Assembly: GCA_030593665.1 (NCBI GenBank)
Contig: JAUVGS010000062.1
Span: 1 to 8,510 of the forward strand
Direction: 5' to 3'
From: Chitinivibrionales bacterium
Lineage (GTDB): Bacteria > Fibrobacterota > Chitinivibrionia > Chitinivibrionales > JANQEN01
Length of the DNA stretch: 8,510 nt
Positions 1 to 7,281 of this stretch are shown piece after piece. The number at the start of each line of letters is the position of its first letter. Position 1 is the first letter of the stretch. The notes under the pieces are model-generated. The model had not been told where the DNA came from and searched no databases. It saw only the letters and a program-made list of their open reading frames with translations. The position numbers and the translations under genes are program-made.

Positions 1-105
1 GTGCATGGATGCGTTATTTCGTTATATCTATTCTTATATTTTCGCAAAATTGAAACCTGCCCTTTTATCCAAAGTAAAAAAAAATCAACAATTCTCACTT
101 TTCAG

Positions 106-134
106 TTGTAAATATGAAAAACGTGTATTATATT
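106..134 (+). promoter_or_regulatory. Candidate sigma70-type promoter upstream of the DUF559 gene
   Basis: TTGTAA at 106-111 and TATATT at 129-134 are separated by 17 bp and could be -35 and -10 boxes. Initiation would fall near 141 and leave a leader of about 110 nt before the gene at 249. The surrounding 1-248 stretch is strongly AT-rich, so such matches arise easily by chance, and no operator-like palindrome supports it. I see no gene in 1-248. Confidence 0.25.
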
Positions 135-248
135 AATTCCCTTTTTTCCAGATAGTAAAGGTTAAACTAATGACTGAAAGTACGTATTACGGTAAAATAT
201 AAAACCATCATCATCATAAATATTTTCACTAAAGGGATATGCAATTTT

Positions 249-641
249 ATGGGTACATGGTATCAGAACAACAGCTTTCTTAAAAAGATAGGACCGTTTC
301 AAAAAAACGGACAGAGATACTTGGGCAGGCTCGAAACAGCAGATTATATGTTATGGAACATGCTCCAGAACAAGCAGGTGGGCGGTTATAAATTCGAACG
401 TCAAAAAAGAATCCTGGGCAATGTCATGAGCTTCTACTGCAAGGAGGCGAAACTTGCAGTTGATCTGGAACATCTTGACCATAAAATCAGACAAAAAGAG
501 GAGATTGAGAGCGATCGTTTACTCGCAAAAGCAGGTATAAAGGTACTGCGGTTTCATCGTGACATTGTCCTTGAGAGGCCTAATAGTGTGAAGAATTCAA
601 TACTTGAAGAGTTGTCTGAGGTAAAAAAAATAAGTGATTGA
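249..641 (+). CDS. DUF559 (Vsr/PD-(D/E)XK-fold) endonuclease-like protein, probably with altered active site
   Basis: The 130-residue protein has the ordered landmarks of the DUF559 family. Residues 33-50 (YMLWNMLQNKQVGGYKFE) match the usual 'LW..LRN.QL.GYKFRRQ' block. Residues 60-64 (MSFYC) match 'xDFYC'. Residues 68-78 match the 'KLV(I/V)E(L/V)DG..H' strand, and 97-113 (IKVLRFHRDIVLERPN) match 'YRVLRFWNNEVLEN'. Family members are small single-domain proteins related to Vsr-type nucleases, with largely unknown cellular roles. Here the Asp of the DFYC block is Ser61, and the 'E-x-D-G' strand reads Asp72-Leu-Glu74-His, so acidic residues are lost or swapped and activity is doubtful. The ATG at 249 is the only good start. 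The upstream AAAGGG lies about 12 nt away, which is a weak site. The gene seems to stand alone, between AT-rich DNA and an inverted-repeat element. Family assignment is fairly secure; function is not. Confidence 0.85.
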   Translation: MGTWYQNNSFLKKIGPFQKNGQRYLGRLETADYMLWNMLQNKQVGGYKFERQKRILGNVMSFYCKEAKLAVDLEHLDHKIRQKEEIESDRLLAKAGIKVLRFHRDIVLERPNSVKNSILEELSEVKKISD

Positions 642-792
642 AATCAAAGTGGTTGTAAATGCCCGCACCTTTTTAAAACGAAATGATGCCGGTTACCGGA
701 TTCCGGGCACTGGATAATACAAACACAATCTGTAATTAGTGTTTGGCTGAAAACGTCATTTCCCTCCTTGCGGAGGATTACACCGCGCATGC

Positions 793-834
793 TTTTAGCG
801 GGACCGCGCAGTAGCTGTGCTGTCCCGCTTAAAA
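793..834. repeat. Long imperfect hairpin inside element A
   Basis: GCGGGAC at 798-804 pairs with GTCCCGC at 822-828. After one C/T mismatch the stem continues (806-811 with 815-820, including one G-T wobble) to a TAG triloop. A797-T829 extends the stem outward, and flanking T and A runs add partial pairing. There is no U-tract directly after the stem, so it does not look like a simple intrinsic terminator. Element B does not share this hairpin. Confidence 0.6.
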
Positions 835-867
835 GAATACCGGAAAGCATAAGAGACACAATAGAAT

Positions 868-894
868 CAGTCACAGCGTTTTTTGCTGTGACTG
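868..894. repeat. Perfect 10-bp hairpin with GTTTTTT loop, element A
   Basis: CAGTCACAGC (868-877) and GCTGTGACTG (885-894) are perfect reverse complements around the loop GTTTTTT (878-884). The nonamer ACAATAGAA ends two bases before the stem (858-866, then T867). Element B has the same nonamer, the same one-base spacer, a 10-bp stem of different sequence and the same GTTTTTT loop at 8305-8341. This points to a conserved structure rather than a conserved sequence. Confidence 0.75.
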
Positions 895-962
895 GTATTC
901 CTTAAGCTTCAGAATGAAAATGACAATGACGGCAAATAAGCACTTTCCGGACAGACACTAAT

Positions 963-1339
963 TACTGCCTATATCTCCGCTTAACTCTTTCTTCGGATTT
1001 CTCTATTTATTCCTCACAGTCTATATATAGTGGCATACAAATTGCGGTTAATATATCGGGTTTAACATGGATAGTATCAGAACCGGATAAAACAATTGAC
1101 GCAGTATTACTTTGGAGTAACATGAACAGTGATGGAACCATAAATGAAACAACCCGTTTTCTAAAAAGGTAGAAAAAGTTAACGGAGAACATCAAGCAAA
1201 AAGTGTAATAAAACTAACACCTTATACATCACCTTTCAGGGTATTTGAGCGGCACAGACAGAGGAGGAGGGATGTACTCACCAGTTTCAGATCAACAAAA
1301 TGCCTTTTCAACTCAGTTAAGCGGTTTGATACAGCTTAA
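963..1339 (+). pseudogene. Probable frameshifted gene remnant, unknown product
   Basis: The frame whose codons begin at 963 is open to TAG at 1170-1172. From about 1032 its translation looks protein-like, for example SGIQIAVNISGLTWIVSEPD followed by KTIDAVLLWSNMNSDGTINE. At the stop the context is CTA AAA AGG TAG. Stepping back one base in the A-run (1163-1167) opens a second frame reading KVEKVNGEHQAKSVIKLTPY and running to TAA at 1337-1339. A single lost A would thus join two plausible coding halves. No start codon is present, and the reading begins where copy A ends, so the 5' part appears lost or displaced. The tail overlaps the possible start of the transglycosylase gene. I do not recognise the family. 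An intergenic region that merely happens to be open remains possible. Confidence 0.35.
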
Positions 1340-2657
1340 TAATGTGCCATATATATATGGTAATATATGCCTGTTACTGCGTAATTATTGCCGGAAAAAT
1401 GACAGGTATTATTGTATTAATACATCCTGTTCACACAACATAAAAAAAATTTTCATTATGGGAACTTTTACTGCATTGATGCTCTGTAGTTTTGCTGCTT
1501 CGGCTGATGACACGGCAGATTATGCAAAAAAACAGAAAAAGGAGATCGCTGCATATCAAAAGCAGCAGAAAATGGGTATAAAAAAGCAGAAACAGGAGTT
1601 TATCCAATACCTTGCAAAGTCACGATCAGCATTTGACACCTGGAATACCCGGCGGAAAAAGGAACTCGCTGCATTTAAAAAAGAGATACGGAAAATCTGG
1701 GGTAATTATATAGAGCCGACCAATAAACGCTGGGTGGAGTATAGCAGAGATAAGCAGTCAGTGTGTGCTGTTGATTTTGGAAAAAACAGTGCTACAGTGG
1801 CAGTTGTGGTTGACGCCGATGCAACAAATGAACAGATTACCCAAAAGATAACCAGCGCTGTGACACGGACACTCTTCAGCCGCGGTTCCAGCCATTCAAA
1901 ACCGGTAGCGGTCGATAAGGCTGAACAGCGGCTCGCCAAACCTATACTCGATGAGCAGATAATTGATATGAAGGGTGTTATTATCACCGTTGACCGGGTC
2001 AGCGATTTTGCGAAAGGTCTGGTAGGTGTCGCGAAAAAAACACCGGTTAAACCGGCGGTACCAGGCAAAACACCCGCGACTATGAAGGTTGAAGTCAGTC
2101 TCAAACTCGCTCCCGATAACCTCCGGAAGCGCATACGCCAGGTCCTTCCGTATATCGAAAAATTCTGCAAAAAGTATGATATCAATAAGGCTCGGGTGCT
2201 GGCGACAATACATACAGAGTCACACTTCAACCCCATGGCGGTCTCCAGCGCCAATGCAATCGGCCTCATGCAGCTCGTTCCCATATACGGAGGAGCTGAG
2301 GCATACGAGTATGTGTATGGCACCAGGGCGATCCCCCGTGAAGAGTACCTGTATGATCCGGAAAAGAATATCGAGCTGGGATGCGCGTATATCTACCTGC
2401 TCAAGAATCGCTATTTTTCATCGGTAAAGGACCCTGCCAGCCGGCAGTTCTGTACCATTTCAGGGTATAACACAGGCCCGAGAAATGTTGCACGTGCATT
2501 TGTCGGTGAAAAAACTGTAAAAAAGGCAGTACCGATAATAAACACGATGAAAAGCGCTCAACAGGTATATGATCATTTAATTATACATCTGCCCTATTCG
2601 GAGACACGGCACTACCTCGCAGAGGTAGCGGAGCGGATAAAGTTGTATCAACAATAA
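1272..2657 (+). CDS. MltC-like membrane-associated lytic murein transglycosylase
   Basis: This protein should cleave the MurNAc-GlcNAc linkage of peptidoglycan in the periplasm. Counting from the ATG at 1272 (461 aa), residues 63-78 are a hydrophobic segment ending AASA before DD, a signal-peptidase I-like site. A Lys/Gln-rich helix follows. Residues 120-185 carry the MltC N-terminal (DUF3393) signature: IWG at 142-144, WVEYS at 154-158, VDF at 167-169. The C-terminal SLT domain (about 306-430) has HTESHFNP with catalytic Glu316, then AIGLMQ and GYNTGPRNVARAF. The tail (INTMKSAQQVYDHL, then SETRHYL) also matches MltC. Unlike E. coli MltC there is no clear lipobox. The start is uncertain. ATG 1272 has a strong GAGGAGG site, but the signal peptide would begin better near 1440, where ATA AAA AAA ATT occupies the expected place of ATG. 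The next ATG (1458) leaves no basic n-region. TTG 1245 is also open. It leads the envelope cluster. Confidence 0.92.
   Translation: MYSPVSDQQNAFSTQLSGLIQLNNVPYIYGNICLLLRNYCRKNDRYYCINTSCSHNIKKIFIMGTFTALMLCSFAASADDTADYAKKQKKEIAAYQKQQKMGIKKQKQEFIQYLAKSRSAFDTWNTRRKKELAAFKKEIRKIWGNYIEPTNKRWVEYSRDKQSVCAVDFGKNSATVAVVVDADATNEQITQKITSAVTRTLFSRGSSHSKPVAVDKAEQRLAKPILDEQIIDMKGVIITVDRVSDFAKGLVGVAKKTPVKPAVPGKTPATMKVEVSLKLAPDNLRKRIRQVLPYIEKFCKKYDINKARVLATIHTESHFNPMAVSSANAIGLMQLVPIYGGAEAYEYVYGTRAIPREEYLYDPEKNIELGCAYIYLLKNRYFSSVKDPASRQFCTISGYNTGPRNVARAFVGEKTVKKAVPIINTMKSAQQVYDHLIIHLPYSETRHYLAEVAERIKLYQQ
1388..1415 (+). promoter_or_regulatory. Candidate promoter just upstream of the signal-peptide region of the transglycosylase
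   Basis: TTGCCG at 1388-1393 and TATTGT at 1410-1415 are spaced by 16 bp in AT-rich sequence. Initiation would fall near 1422, only about 20-35 nt before the codons for the signal peptide. If real, it argues that translation starts at about 1440 or 1458 and that the reading from 1272 to 1440 is not coding. Both boxes deviate from consensus. Confidence 0.25.
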
Positions 2658-2672
2658 CGCGGTTATTCTCGC

Positions 2673-2696
2673 TCCCTTCTCTGTCAGGAGAGGGGA
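2673..2696. repeat. CCCTTCTC/GAGAGGGG palindrome between transglycosylase and LPP20 genes
   Basis: A 9-bp stem (2673-2681 with 2688-2696, one T-G wobble) closes a TGTCAG loop. It resembles the dispersed CTCCC...GGAGAGGGG type of intergenic palindrome seen in many environmental bacterial genomes. The 3' extension GGGGGAGGTC runs straight into the ATG at 2708, so the element appears to supply the ribosome binding site of the next gene. No T-run follows, so read-through of the 50-bp gap is likely. Confidence 0.6.
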
Positions 2697-2707
2697 CGGG
2701 GGAGGTC

Positions 2708-4018
2708 ATGATTTTTAAGAGACAACTACAAAACAGTATTCTTCTTTTCGCAACACTGGCCCTTACCAGTTGCTCATCTCTCACTATGCAGCGCAGCAGC
2801 ACTGTTCCGGCATGGGTTACCAACCACCCCATTTCACGTTCATATTTCATAGGCGTCGGCAGTAAAAAGATCGGGGATGACCTCCATGCAGCCCAAAAGC
2901 ATGCACGCAATCGAGCTTTGCAGGATATTGCAGAACAGATCCAGGTATCCATTGTTTCAGACGTGCAGATGTCTGCACAGTGTAAAACCATTAACAATAC
3001 CGCTTACAATGATAACACCTATTACGAACGTATCGCAGCATTTTCGCAGGCAGTGGTATTCGGCTGGGAAGAGGTAAGAACCTATCATGCTTCAAACGGC
3101 TATTTCTGGAGCAAGGTCGTTCTCAGTAAAAAGAAATATCACGAACAGGTAAACCGGAAGGTCACTAATGCGGTAGAGAAATTGTGTGACATTATCCGTT
3201 ATGCACAGGAAGGAACTGCCCAATTCAGAATTCAGGAGCTGTATAAAGGTTTCGAGATCATCGATGCCTTCTTCGGCACACCATTACAGGCACGCATGAA
3301 CGGCCGGGAGGTGCTTCTGAGCAATGAACTCCATCGTGCAATGAGCCGCCTGCTGGGAAGTATTGAGATTAAGCCGGTGATCACGGAAATTTCCCTTACT
3401 GCCAAGCAATCCATTCCGCAGACTCTCGGGGCGTATATATACTGCAACGGTATCGTAGACAAGTCGCTCCCTATTGTATGGTCAGCCTCGCACAACAGGG
3501 TGCTGGTAAAAACAGCGCCTATGCGCGATGATGGTATGCGTCCTGTTTTCATTGCGTCCCTGCCCCCATCTTCAGCCCAGGTAACGGTCACTGCCACACC
3601 CGACTTCAGGAAACTGGCCTATGATCTTATTCGCAGAAAATTTATCCTGCCTTCCGGGTCATTTACAATCCGGCGGCAGAAAGCAGCCGTGTATATCAAC
3701 ACGGCCAATCCATTCTGCCAATCTCTCGGAAGAACACTAAAAGATAGAGCAGCTATAACCTTGGTAACCGATAAAAACGATGCCGAGTTTATTCTGACCT
3801 CGGCCTTGATAAAGCATGACAACATTGTCCTTAAAAACAGTATCTATCAGGCCGATGCAAATCTTGCAATTATACTTCTGGCAACAAACGGCACTACGGT
3901 ACTTAATTATAATCGGATAATCCAGACGTGTGACGGTATTTCCGCTGATCGCGCGTTGAACAATACAGAGAAATATGCACTTGAAGTTGCGGTAAAACAG
4001 GTGGAACGGGTTTTTTAG
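2708..4018 (+). CDS. LPP20-family outer-membrane lipoprotein with C-terminal assembly-like domain
   Basis: The 436-residue protein begins with a lipoprotein signal peptide: basic MIFKRQ, a hydrophobic stretch, and lipobox L19-T-S-C22, with Ser at +2 favouring the outer membrane. The mature N-terminus has PAWV (34-37) and then YFIGVGS, followed by the long helix DLHAAQKHARNRALQDIAEQ. This is the LPP20 (PF02169) pattern, also found in the flagellar lipoprotein FlgP. Residues from about 215 form beta-rich stretches. The last about 110 residues (NDAEFILTSAL, then ANLAIILLATNGTTVLNY) resemble the 'low-complexity beta then conserved alpha' style of FlgO/CsgG-like modules, but I cannot name that domain. 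It is roughly twice as long as typical single-domain LPP20 proteins. GGAGGT sits only two bases from the ATG, which is tight. It lies 50 bp after the transglycosylase and is probably co-transcribed with it. Confidence 0.88.
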   Translation: MIFKRQLQNSILLFATLALTSCSSLTMQRSSTVPAWVTNHPISRSYFIGVGSKKIGDDLHAAQKHARNRALQDIAEQIQVSIVSDVQMSAQCKTINNTAYNDNTYYERIAAFSQAVVFGWEEVRTYHASNGYFWSKVVLSKKKYHEQVNRKVTNAVEKLCDIIRYAQEGTAQFRIQELYKGFEIIDAFFGTPLQARMNGREVLLSNELHRAMSRLLGSIEIKPVITEISLTAKQSIPQTLGAYIYCNGIVDKSLPIVWSASHNRVLVKTAPMRDDGMRPVFIASLPPSSAQVTVTATPDFRKLAYDLIRRKFILPSGSFTIRRQKAAVYINTANPFCQSLGRTLKDRAAITLVTDKNDAEFILTSALIKHDNIVLKNSIYQADANLAIILLATNGTTVLNYNRIIQTCDGISADRALNNTEKYALEVAVKQVERVF

Positions 4019-4054
4019 GAAGATTTTGTATTACTGTTCTGCAGACGTTTTGAA

Positions 4055-4127
4055 TCGTCCTCGTGCTCGTCCTCGTCCTTCGTCCTCGAAAAAAGGAATA
4101 AAAAGCCGAGAACGAGGACGAGGACGA
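4055..4127. repeat. CGTCCT/AGGACG hexamer-based inverted repeat in the LPP20-PEGA gap
   Basis: 4055-4075 and 4107-4127 pair at 19 of 21 positions, separated by a 31-nt AT-rich loop. The left arm continues with further CGTCCT units to 4088, so the element is built of near-tandem hexamers (CGTCCT, CGTGCT) facing AGGACG units. It fills most of the 152-bp gap between two same-strand genes. The transcript would form a long stem-loop that could attenuate, protect or process the operon mRNA. There is no downstream T-run typical of an intrinsic terminator. Confidence 0.75.
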
Positions 4128-4170
4128 CAATAAGACATATTTCATTCGAGTCAAACCACCAAGGGTAAGT

Positions 4171-5589
4171 ATGAAAAGCATTCTCTTACTTCTCTTTTTG
4201 TTACCATCTCCGCCCGAAGGGGCACAGGAGGCACTCTACACCATAGAGTCCTTCACGCCTGCCACCCGTTCAATTCCGGCCGCAGGCAATACCATTATTG
4301 AGCCCCATGTCAGTGATACCCTTGCCCGGATCGAAGAGATGCCGGAGCTGATTCCCGCAGAAATTGTTCTCCGACGCCGGTTCAGCCCTCAGGAGTACGG
4401 GCTCTACCTCGGTAAACGCCACAAGAAATCATACACCAACCTCTCGGCATTTATGCCGCCCCAAGGGCTTTCGGTTAAAGATTTTATCAGTAAGAAGCTT
4501 TACATGCAGGAAACCGACAACCCCAATATGGATATGACCAATGTCTATTTCGATAATGAAATGATATATGTTGAGAATGCCGCGAAAATCTATTACCGGG
4601 ATCAGGAATGGCACATGATTCCGCTCCTGGACCGGACACAGACGGCCCTGACCATCACCTCTTTTCCCGACAGTGCATCCGTGACTGTTGACGGTGTCGA
4701 ATACGGTGAGACGCCTGTCACACTCAGCAACCTGCGCTCCTCCTTTGTCATTGTAACGGTTCGAAAAGAGGGCTTTTATCAGGCCGAGTCATTTATCTCC
4801 CTGGAGGATAGTGGGGCCGTTACGAAGAAGTTTATACTCCCCGAGATGATCTCCCCGACCGAGGGAACGTATCTGAACCCCTATTCCTATACCTTTGAAT
4901 ATGCGGGAAGTATTGATGAGCTTGACATACAGATAGAACGGCTGAAGAAAAAAATCGCCTGGCAGAATTCAAAGAATGAGGAAGAGGTCATCCGGTATGA
5001 GAAGGAGTATCCTCCCTTCAAACCGCAGGATGAATTTGAAAAAACCGACGATTTTCTCCAGCGGCAAGAGCTGTATGAGGAGGAGAAAAAAAGCGGGAAG
5101 CTGGCACTGAAGGCCCTGGGAGACCCAAAGGTGCATAAACTTGAAGGTGAACTGATGAAACTAACCCGGTATCGTGCTGAAATTGAGTACCGGCTGTACC
5201 ACCGCTACTTCTCAACGAATGTGATACATCTCAACCGGTATGAGCCGGATATGGAATATTTTCCGGTTGATATCAGGGTACATGACGGCGGGCATAATTT
5301 CGCCTTTATCGGTGTTGTAGAGATTCCTCTGGCAGCAGCTCGCGATTTCAAGGAGAACCTGCCATTGGGGCGGCTGAAGCTCTCCTATCGCAACCGTATT
5401 TTCAAACAGGGTGAACAGGGAGCCACGACAAGAATCCTCTACGAGTACACCAGGTTAAGCGTACTCTTCCGCGGAAGTGAATATACACTGGAAGGCAAGT
5501 GCAGCTTTCCGGGGCAGGCAATTGAATCGGATACCCTTGCCCGTCTTCCTGATAAAACCGGAGAAGAAAAGGCAGCGAAGGAGAAGTAA
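4171..5589 (+). CDS. Secreted PEGA-domain protein with central charged helical region
   Basis: The 472-residue protein has a short signal peptide (MKSILLLLFLL, likely cut near GAQ-E, residue 19). Residues about 159-225 are a PEGA domain: TITSFPDSASVTVDGVEYGE, then TPVTL, with IVTVRKEGFYQ. PEGA domains are small beta folds found in bacterial surface proteins. Residues 246-345 are strongly charged and helical, and include DEFEKTDDFLQR, a motif I have seen beside a C-terminal beta module in uncharacterised envelope proteins. Residues 351-400 (LNRYEPDMEYFPVDI, then VEIPLAAARDFKEN) fit that module. No catalytic motif is visible, so a structural or scaffold role in the periplasm is the best inference. 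AAGGG lies five bases before the start. The stop overlaps the next start as TAATG, so the downstream gene is probably translationally coupled. Confidence 0.85.
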   Translation: MKSILLLLFLLPSPPEGAQEALYTIESFTPATRSIPAAGNTIIEPHVSDTLARIEEMPELIPAEIVLRRRFSPQEYGLYLGKRHKKSYTNLSAFMPPQGLSVKDFISKKLYMQETDNPNMDMTNVYFDNEMIYVENAAKIYYRDQEWHMIPLLDRTQTALTITSFPDSASVTVDGVEYGETPVTLSNLRSSFVIVTVRKEGFYQAESFISLEDSGAVTKKFILPEMISPTEGTYLNPYSYTFEYAGSIDELDIQIERLKKKIAWQNSKNEEEVIRYEKEYPPFKPQDEFEKTDDFLQRQELYEEEKKSGKLALKALGDPKVHKLEGELMKLTRYRAEIEYRLYHRYFSTNVIHLNRYEPDMEYFPVDIRVHDGGHNFAFIGVVEIPLAAARDFKENLPLGRLKLSYRNRIFKQGEQGATTRILYEYTRLSVLFRGSEYTLEGKCSFPGQAIESDTLARLPDKTGEEKAAKEK

Positions 5590-7217
5590 TGGTACGGGAT
5601 TACTTGAGAACCATTATCCAACGAATGACAGTACTGTTTTGTGCCGGCTTGTTTGTACTGGTGCTTACTGCCTGCCGGGTACATGCCTCATTCACCGATG
5701 ATATGGAAACCCTGGCGATGTATCTGGCGCAAACCCTCCAATGCTCTCCGCAAACATCGTTACATATGACGACAATTCCCGAAGACAAATCGTATATGCT
5801 CTCATTGATGCCGGTGTATAAAGCTATAGCGGAGCGTCTCAAACCGTATGTGCAGGAGGTCAGGTTTCATTCTTTCCGCGGTGAGGAGAACGCAATTCTT
5901 CGCTCGATGATCCTTTCAGGCAGCAGGGAATACGCGCCCATGCGCCTGCATGAGCGGCAGGTTGATTCGCTTATTCTCACCGGGTCATACTTTCTGCTTG
6001 ATGGCTGCCAGGATAAAATTAATGTCGTTATTTCGGTTATCAACCTGCGGGCTGAGACTGTTTTCCAAAGTGATGAGTATACCATTTCCCGCAAAGACTC
6101 TTCACCGGCGTTGAAAAGGGTGGTATTCTCAAAGCTGCGCAATGAGAATGCGTTCGCAGAGGTTTCGTACCGTGGGCGTATTATAAAAAAACTGGACAAT
6201 CTCTTTAACAGCCCCAACAACAACCTGCTCACCTATCCTGCAGAATACCGGTTTGAACAGCGTCACCCTTATGCAATACAGTGGCAGATTGATCTCTTTA
6301 AAGAGACCATGTCCCTAAAATATGCTATCAGCCTTTCGCGTTCGTCATCAAATACTATTATTGTCGAGCCCACCGGCACCGTCGTCTTTGTGCGTGATGC
6401 CCGTGAGCGGCAGGTGGATAATTGCATTGACGGCGAGCCCTTACTGCCGGCTGATTTTATCGAGGAGTATGACTCGCTTCATTATCTGTACACATCCCAG
6501 GCCGGCGGAAACACTTCGGTCTCAGTGGAGAAAAAACAGTATGCGACAGATGCCGAGAAAAAAATCCGCGATCGGATCTATGAAACATTTACCACCTATT
6601 ACCCGAAGCTGTTTACCCCGTTGAATTATAAGATGCTGGATAAAATATTCGTTGATAAGGACCATCCATCTATACTCGTTGGCGCGAAAATGGTTTCCGA
6701 CCCGCGTATTGGCAGGGAGATTGTTACCTATACCTGGCATACCAAAAAAAGCTGGCTTGCCGGATTGTGTAAAGCCCATTTCCAACGGGAGCGTACCTTT
6801 GCCGTTGATACGGAGGTGATGGGTGTGTTTAACGATAATTGTGACCCAAACCGCTACTGGGCAATTGTTTTCCAGAAATGGGAAACAAATGACCGTTACG
6901 GCAAGGTTGTGTACCAGGACGACGGCTTTCTTATTGTCAACTTTGATTTCCGGTCCGATAAGACGCTGAAAGAGTTTAAAATTCACTACCGGCTCTGGTT
7001 TTATAATTATCAGTATGATGATATCGAGCTTACTGTCAGGCGGCATGAAAAACTGGTTACCGACCTTGACCGTCACTTCATGCGCGGCCTGAGTGGTATA
7101 GATATGAACCTGAAATCCGCCATGCGGGATTTCATTATCTCGAAAATTAAGACAGTAGAGGGAGGAGAGGTAACTGAAACCTCTGACAAAACGGAACTGC
7201 ACACAGAGAAAAAGTAA
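5589..7217 (+). CDS. FlgO/CsgG-like lipoprotein with unrecognised aromatic-rich C-terminal domain
   Basis: The 542-residue protein starts in the TAATG overlap behind AAGGAG (5578-5583). A hydrophobic segment ends in lipobox L26-T-A-C29. Residues 38-165 show the pattern of FlgO and CsgG/TolB-N-like modules: DDMETLAMYLAQTL, a long helix (MPVYKAIAERLKPYV), then LILTGSYFLLDGCQDKINVV followed by VINLRAETVF. A middle region (about 225-300) is unassigned. After a linker, residues 325-480 form a compact domain with conserved-looking aromatic blocks: YETFTTYYPKLFTP, RYWAIVFQKW (422-431), DDGFLIVNFDF (444-454) and YRLWFYNYQYDD (467-478). I cannot name this domain. In vibrios FlgO is an outer-membrane lipoprotein needed for flagellar stability together with FlgP and FlgT. 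Here LPP20 proteins flank the gene but no flagellar gene is visible. The C-terminal 20 residues are charged and probably disordered. Confidence 0.85.
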   Translation: MVRDYLRTIIQRMTVLFCAGLFVLVLTACRVHASFTDDMETLAMYLAQTLQCSPQTSLHMTTIPEDKSYMLSLMPVYKAIAERLKPYVQEVRFHSFRGEENAILRSMILSGSREYAPMRLHERQVDSLILTGSYFLLDGCQDKINVVISVINLRAETVFQSDEYTISRKDSSPALKRVVFSKLRNENAFAEVSYRGRIIKKLDNLFNSPNNNLLTYPAEYRFEQRHPYAIQWQIDLFKETMSLKYAISLSRSSSNTIIVEPTGTVVFVRDARERQVDNCIDGEPLLPADFIEEYDSLHYLYTSQAGGNTSVSVEKKQYATDAEKKIRDRIYETFTTYYPKLFTPLNYKMLDKIFVDKDHPSILVGAKMVSDPRIGREIVTYTWHTKKSWLAGLCKAHFQRERTFAVDTEVMGVFNDNCDPNRYWAIVFQKWETNDRYGKVVYQDDGFLIVNFDFRSDKTLKEFKIHYRLWFYNYQYDDIELTVRRHEKLVTDLDRHFMRGLSGIDMNLKSAMRDFIISKIKTVEGGEVTETSDKTELHTEKK

Positions 7218-7281
7218 GTATGTTATATACCACCATTTTTCTTAACCAAAATCGGAGTGGTTGGAAAGGAGGACTAGGACA

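Larger units (their letters stand above)
737..960. mobile_element. MITE-like non-coding element, copy A, TA-flanked terminal inverted repeats
   Basis: The left end reads TAGTGTTTGGCTGAAAAC. The reverse complement of the right end reads TAGTGTCTGTCCGGAAAG. The inverted similarity extends outward over GTAAT on both sides. The same end sequence bounds copy B at 8242-8503 in this window. The 224-bp body has no credible gene. It contains two hairpins (793-834 and 868-894), then CTTCAGAATG and AATGACGG motifs near the right end. TA at both edges would fit a TA-target transposition such as that of IS630/Tc1-type elements, with the transposase supplied elsewhere. That mechanism is inference; the paired ends and second copy are seen directly. 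Confidence 0.65.

Noticed and set aside
206..217. Four tandem CAT trinucleotides.
   Set aside because: Too short to be a meaningful microsatellite in AT-rich DNA and not near a start codon in a way that would cause phase variation.
642..736. Open stretch after the DUF559 gene reading KVVVNARTFLKRNDAGYRIP on the plus strand.
   Set aside because: It is only about 25 codons before a TAA, has no start or ribosome site, and overlaps CCGG-rich palindromic sequence; too little to call a gene remnant.
1706..2323. 205-codon open frame antisense to the transglycosylase.
   Set aside because: Lies entirely over a well-supported gene, with low-complexity Ser/Thr/Arg composition typical of an antisense shadow and no ribosome site.
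4055..4127. CRISPR or CRISPR-like array from the repeated CGTCCT units.
   Set aside because: Units are contiguous hexamers arranged as an inverted repeat, without spacers of regular length or cas genes.
6522..7202. 226-codon open frame antisense to the FlgO-like gene.
   Set aside because: Covered by the sense gene, which has a lipobox and recognisable motifs; the antisense frame has no domain features.
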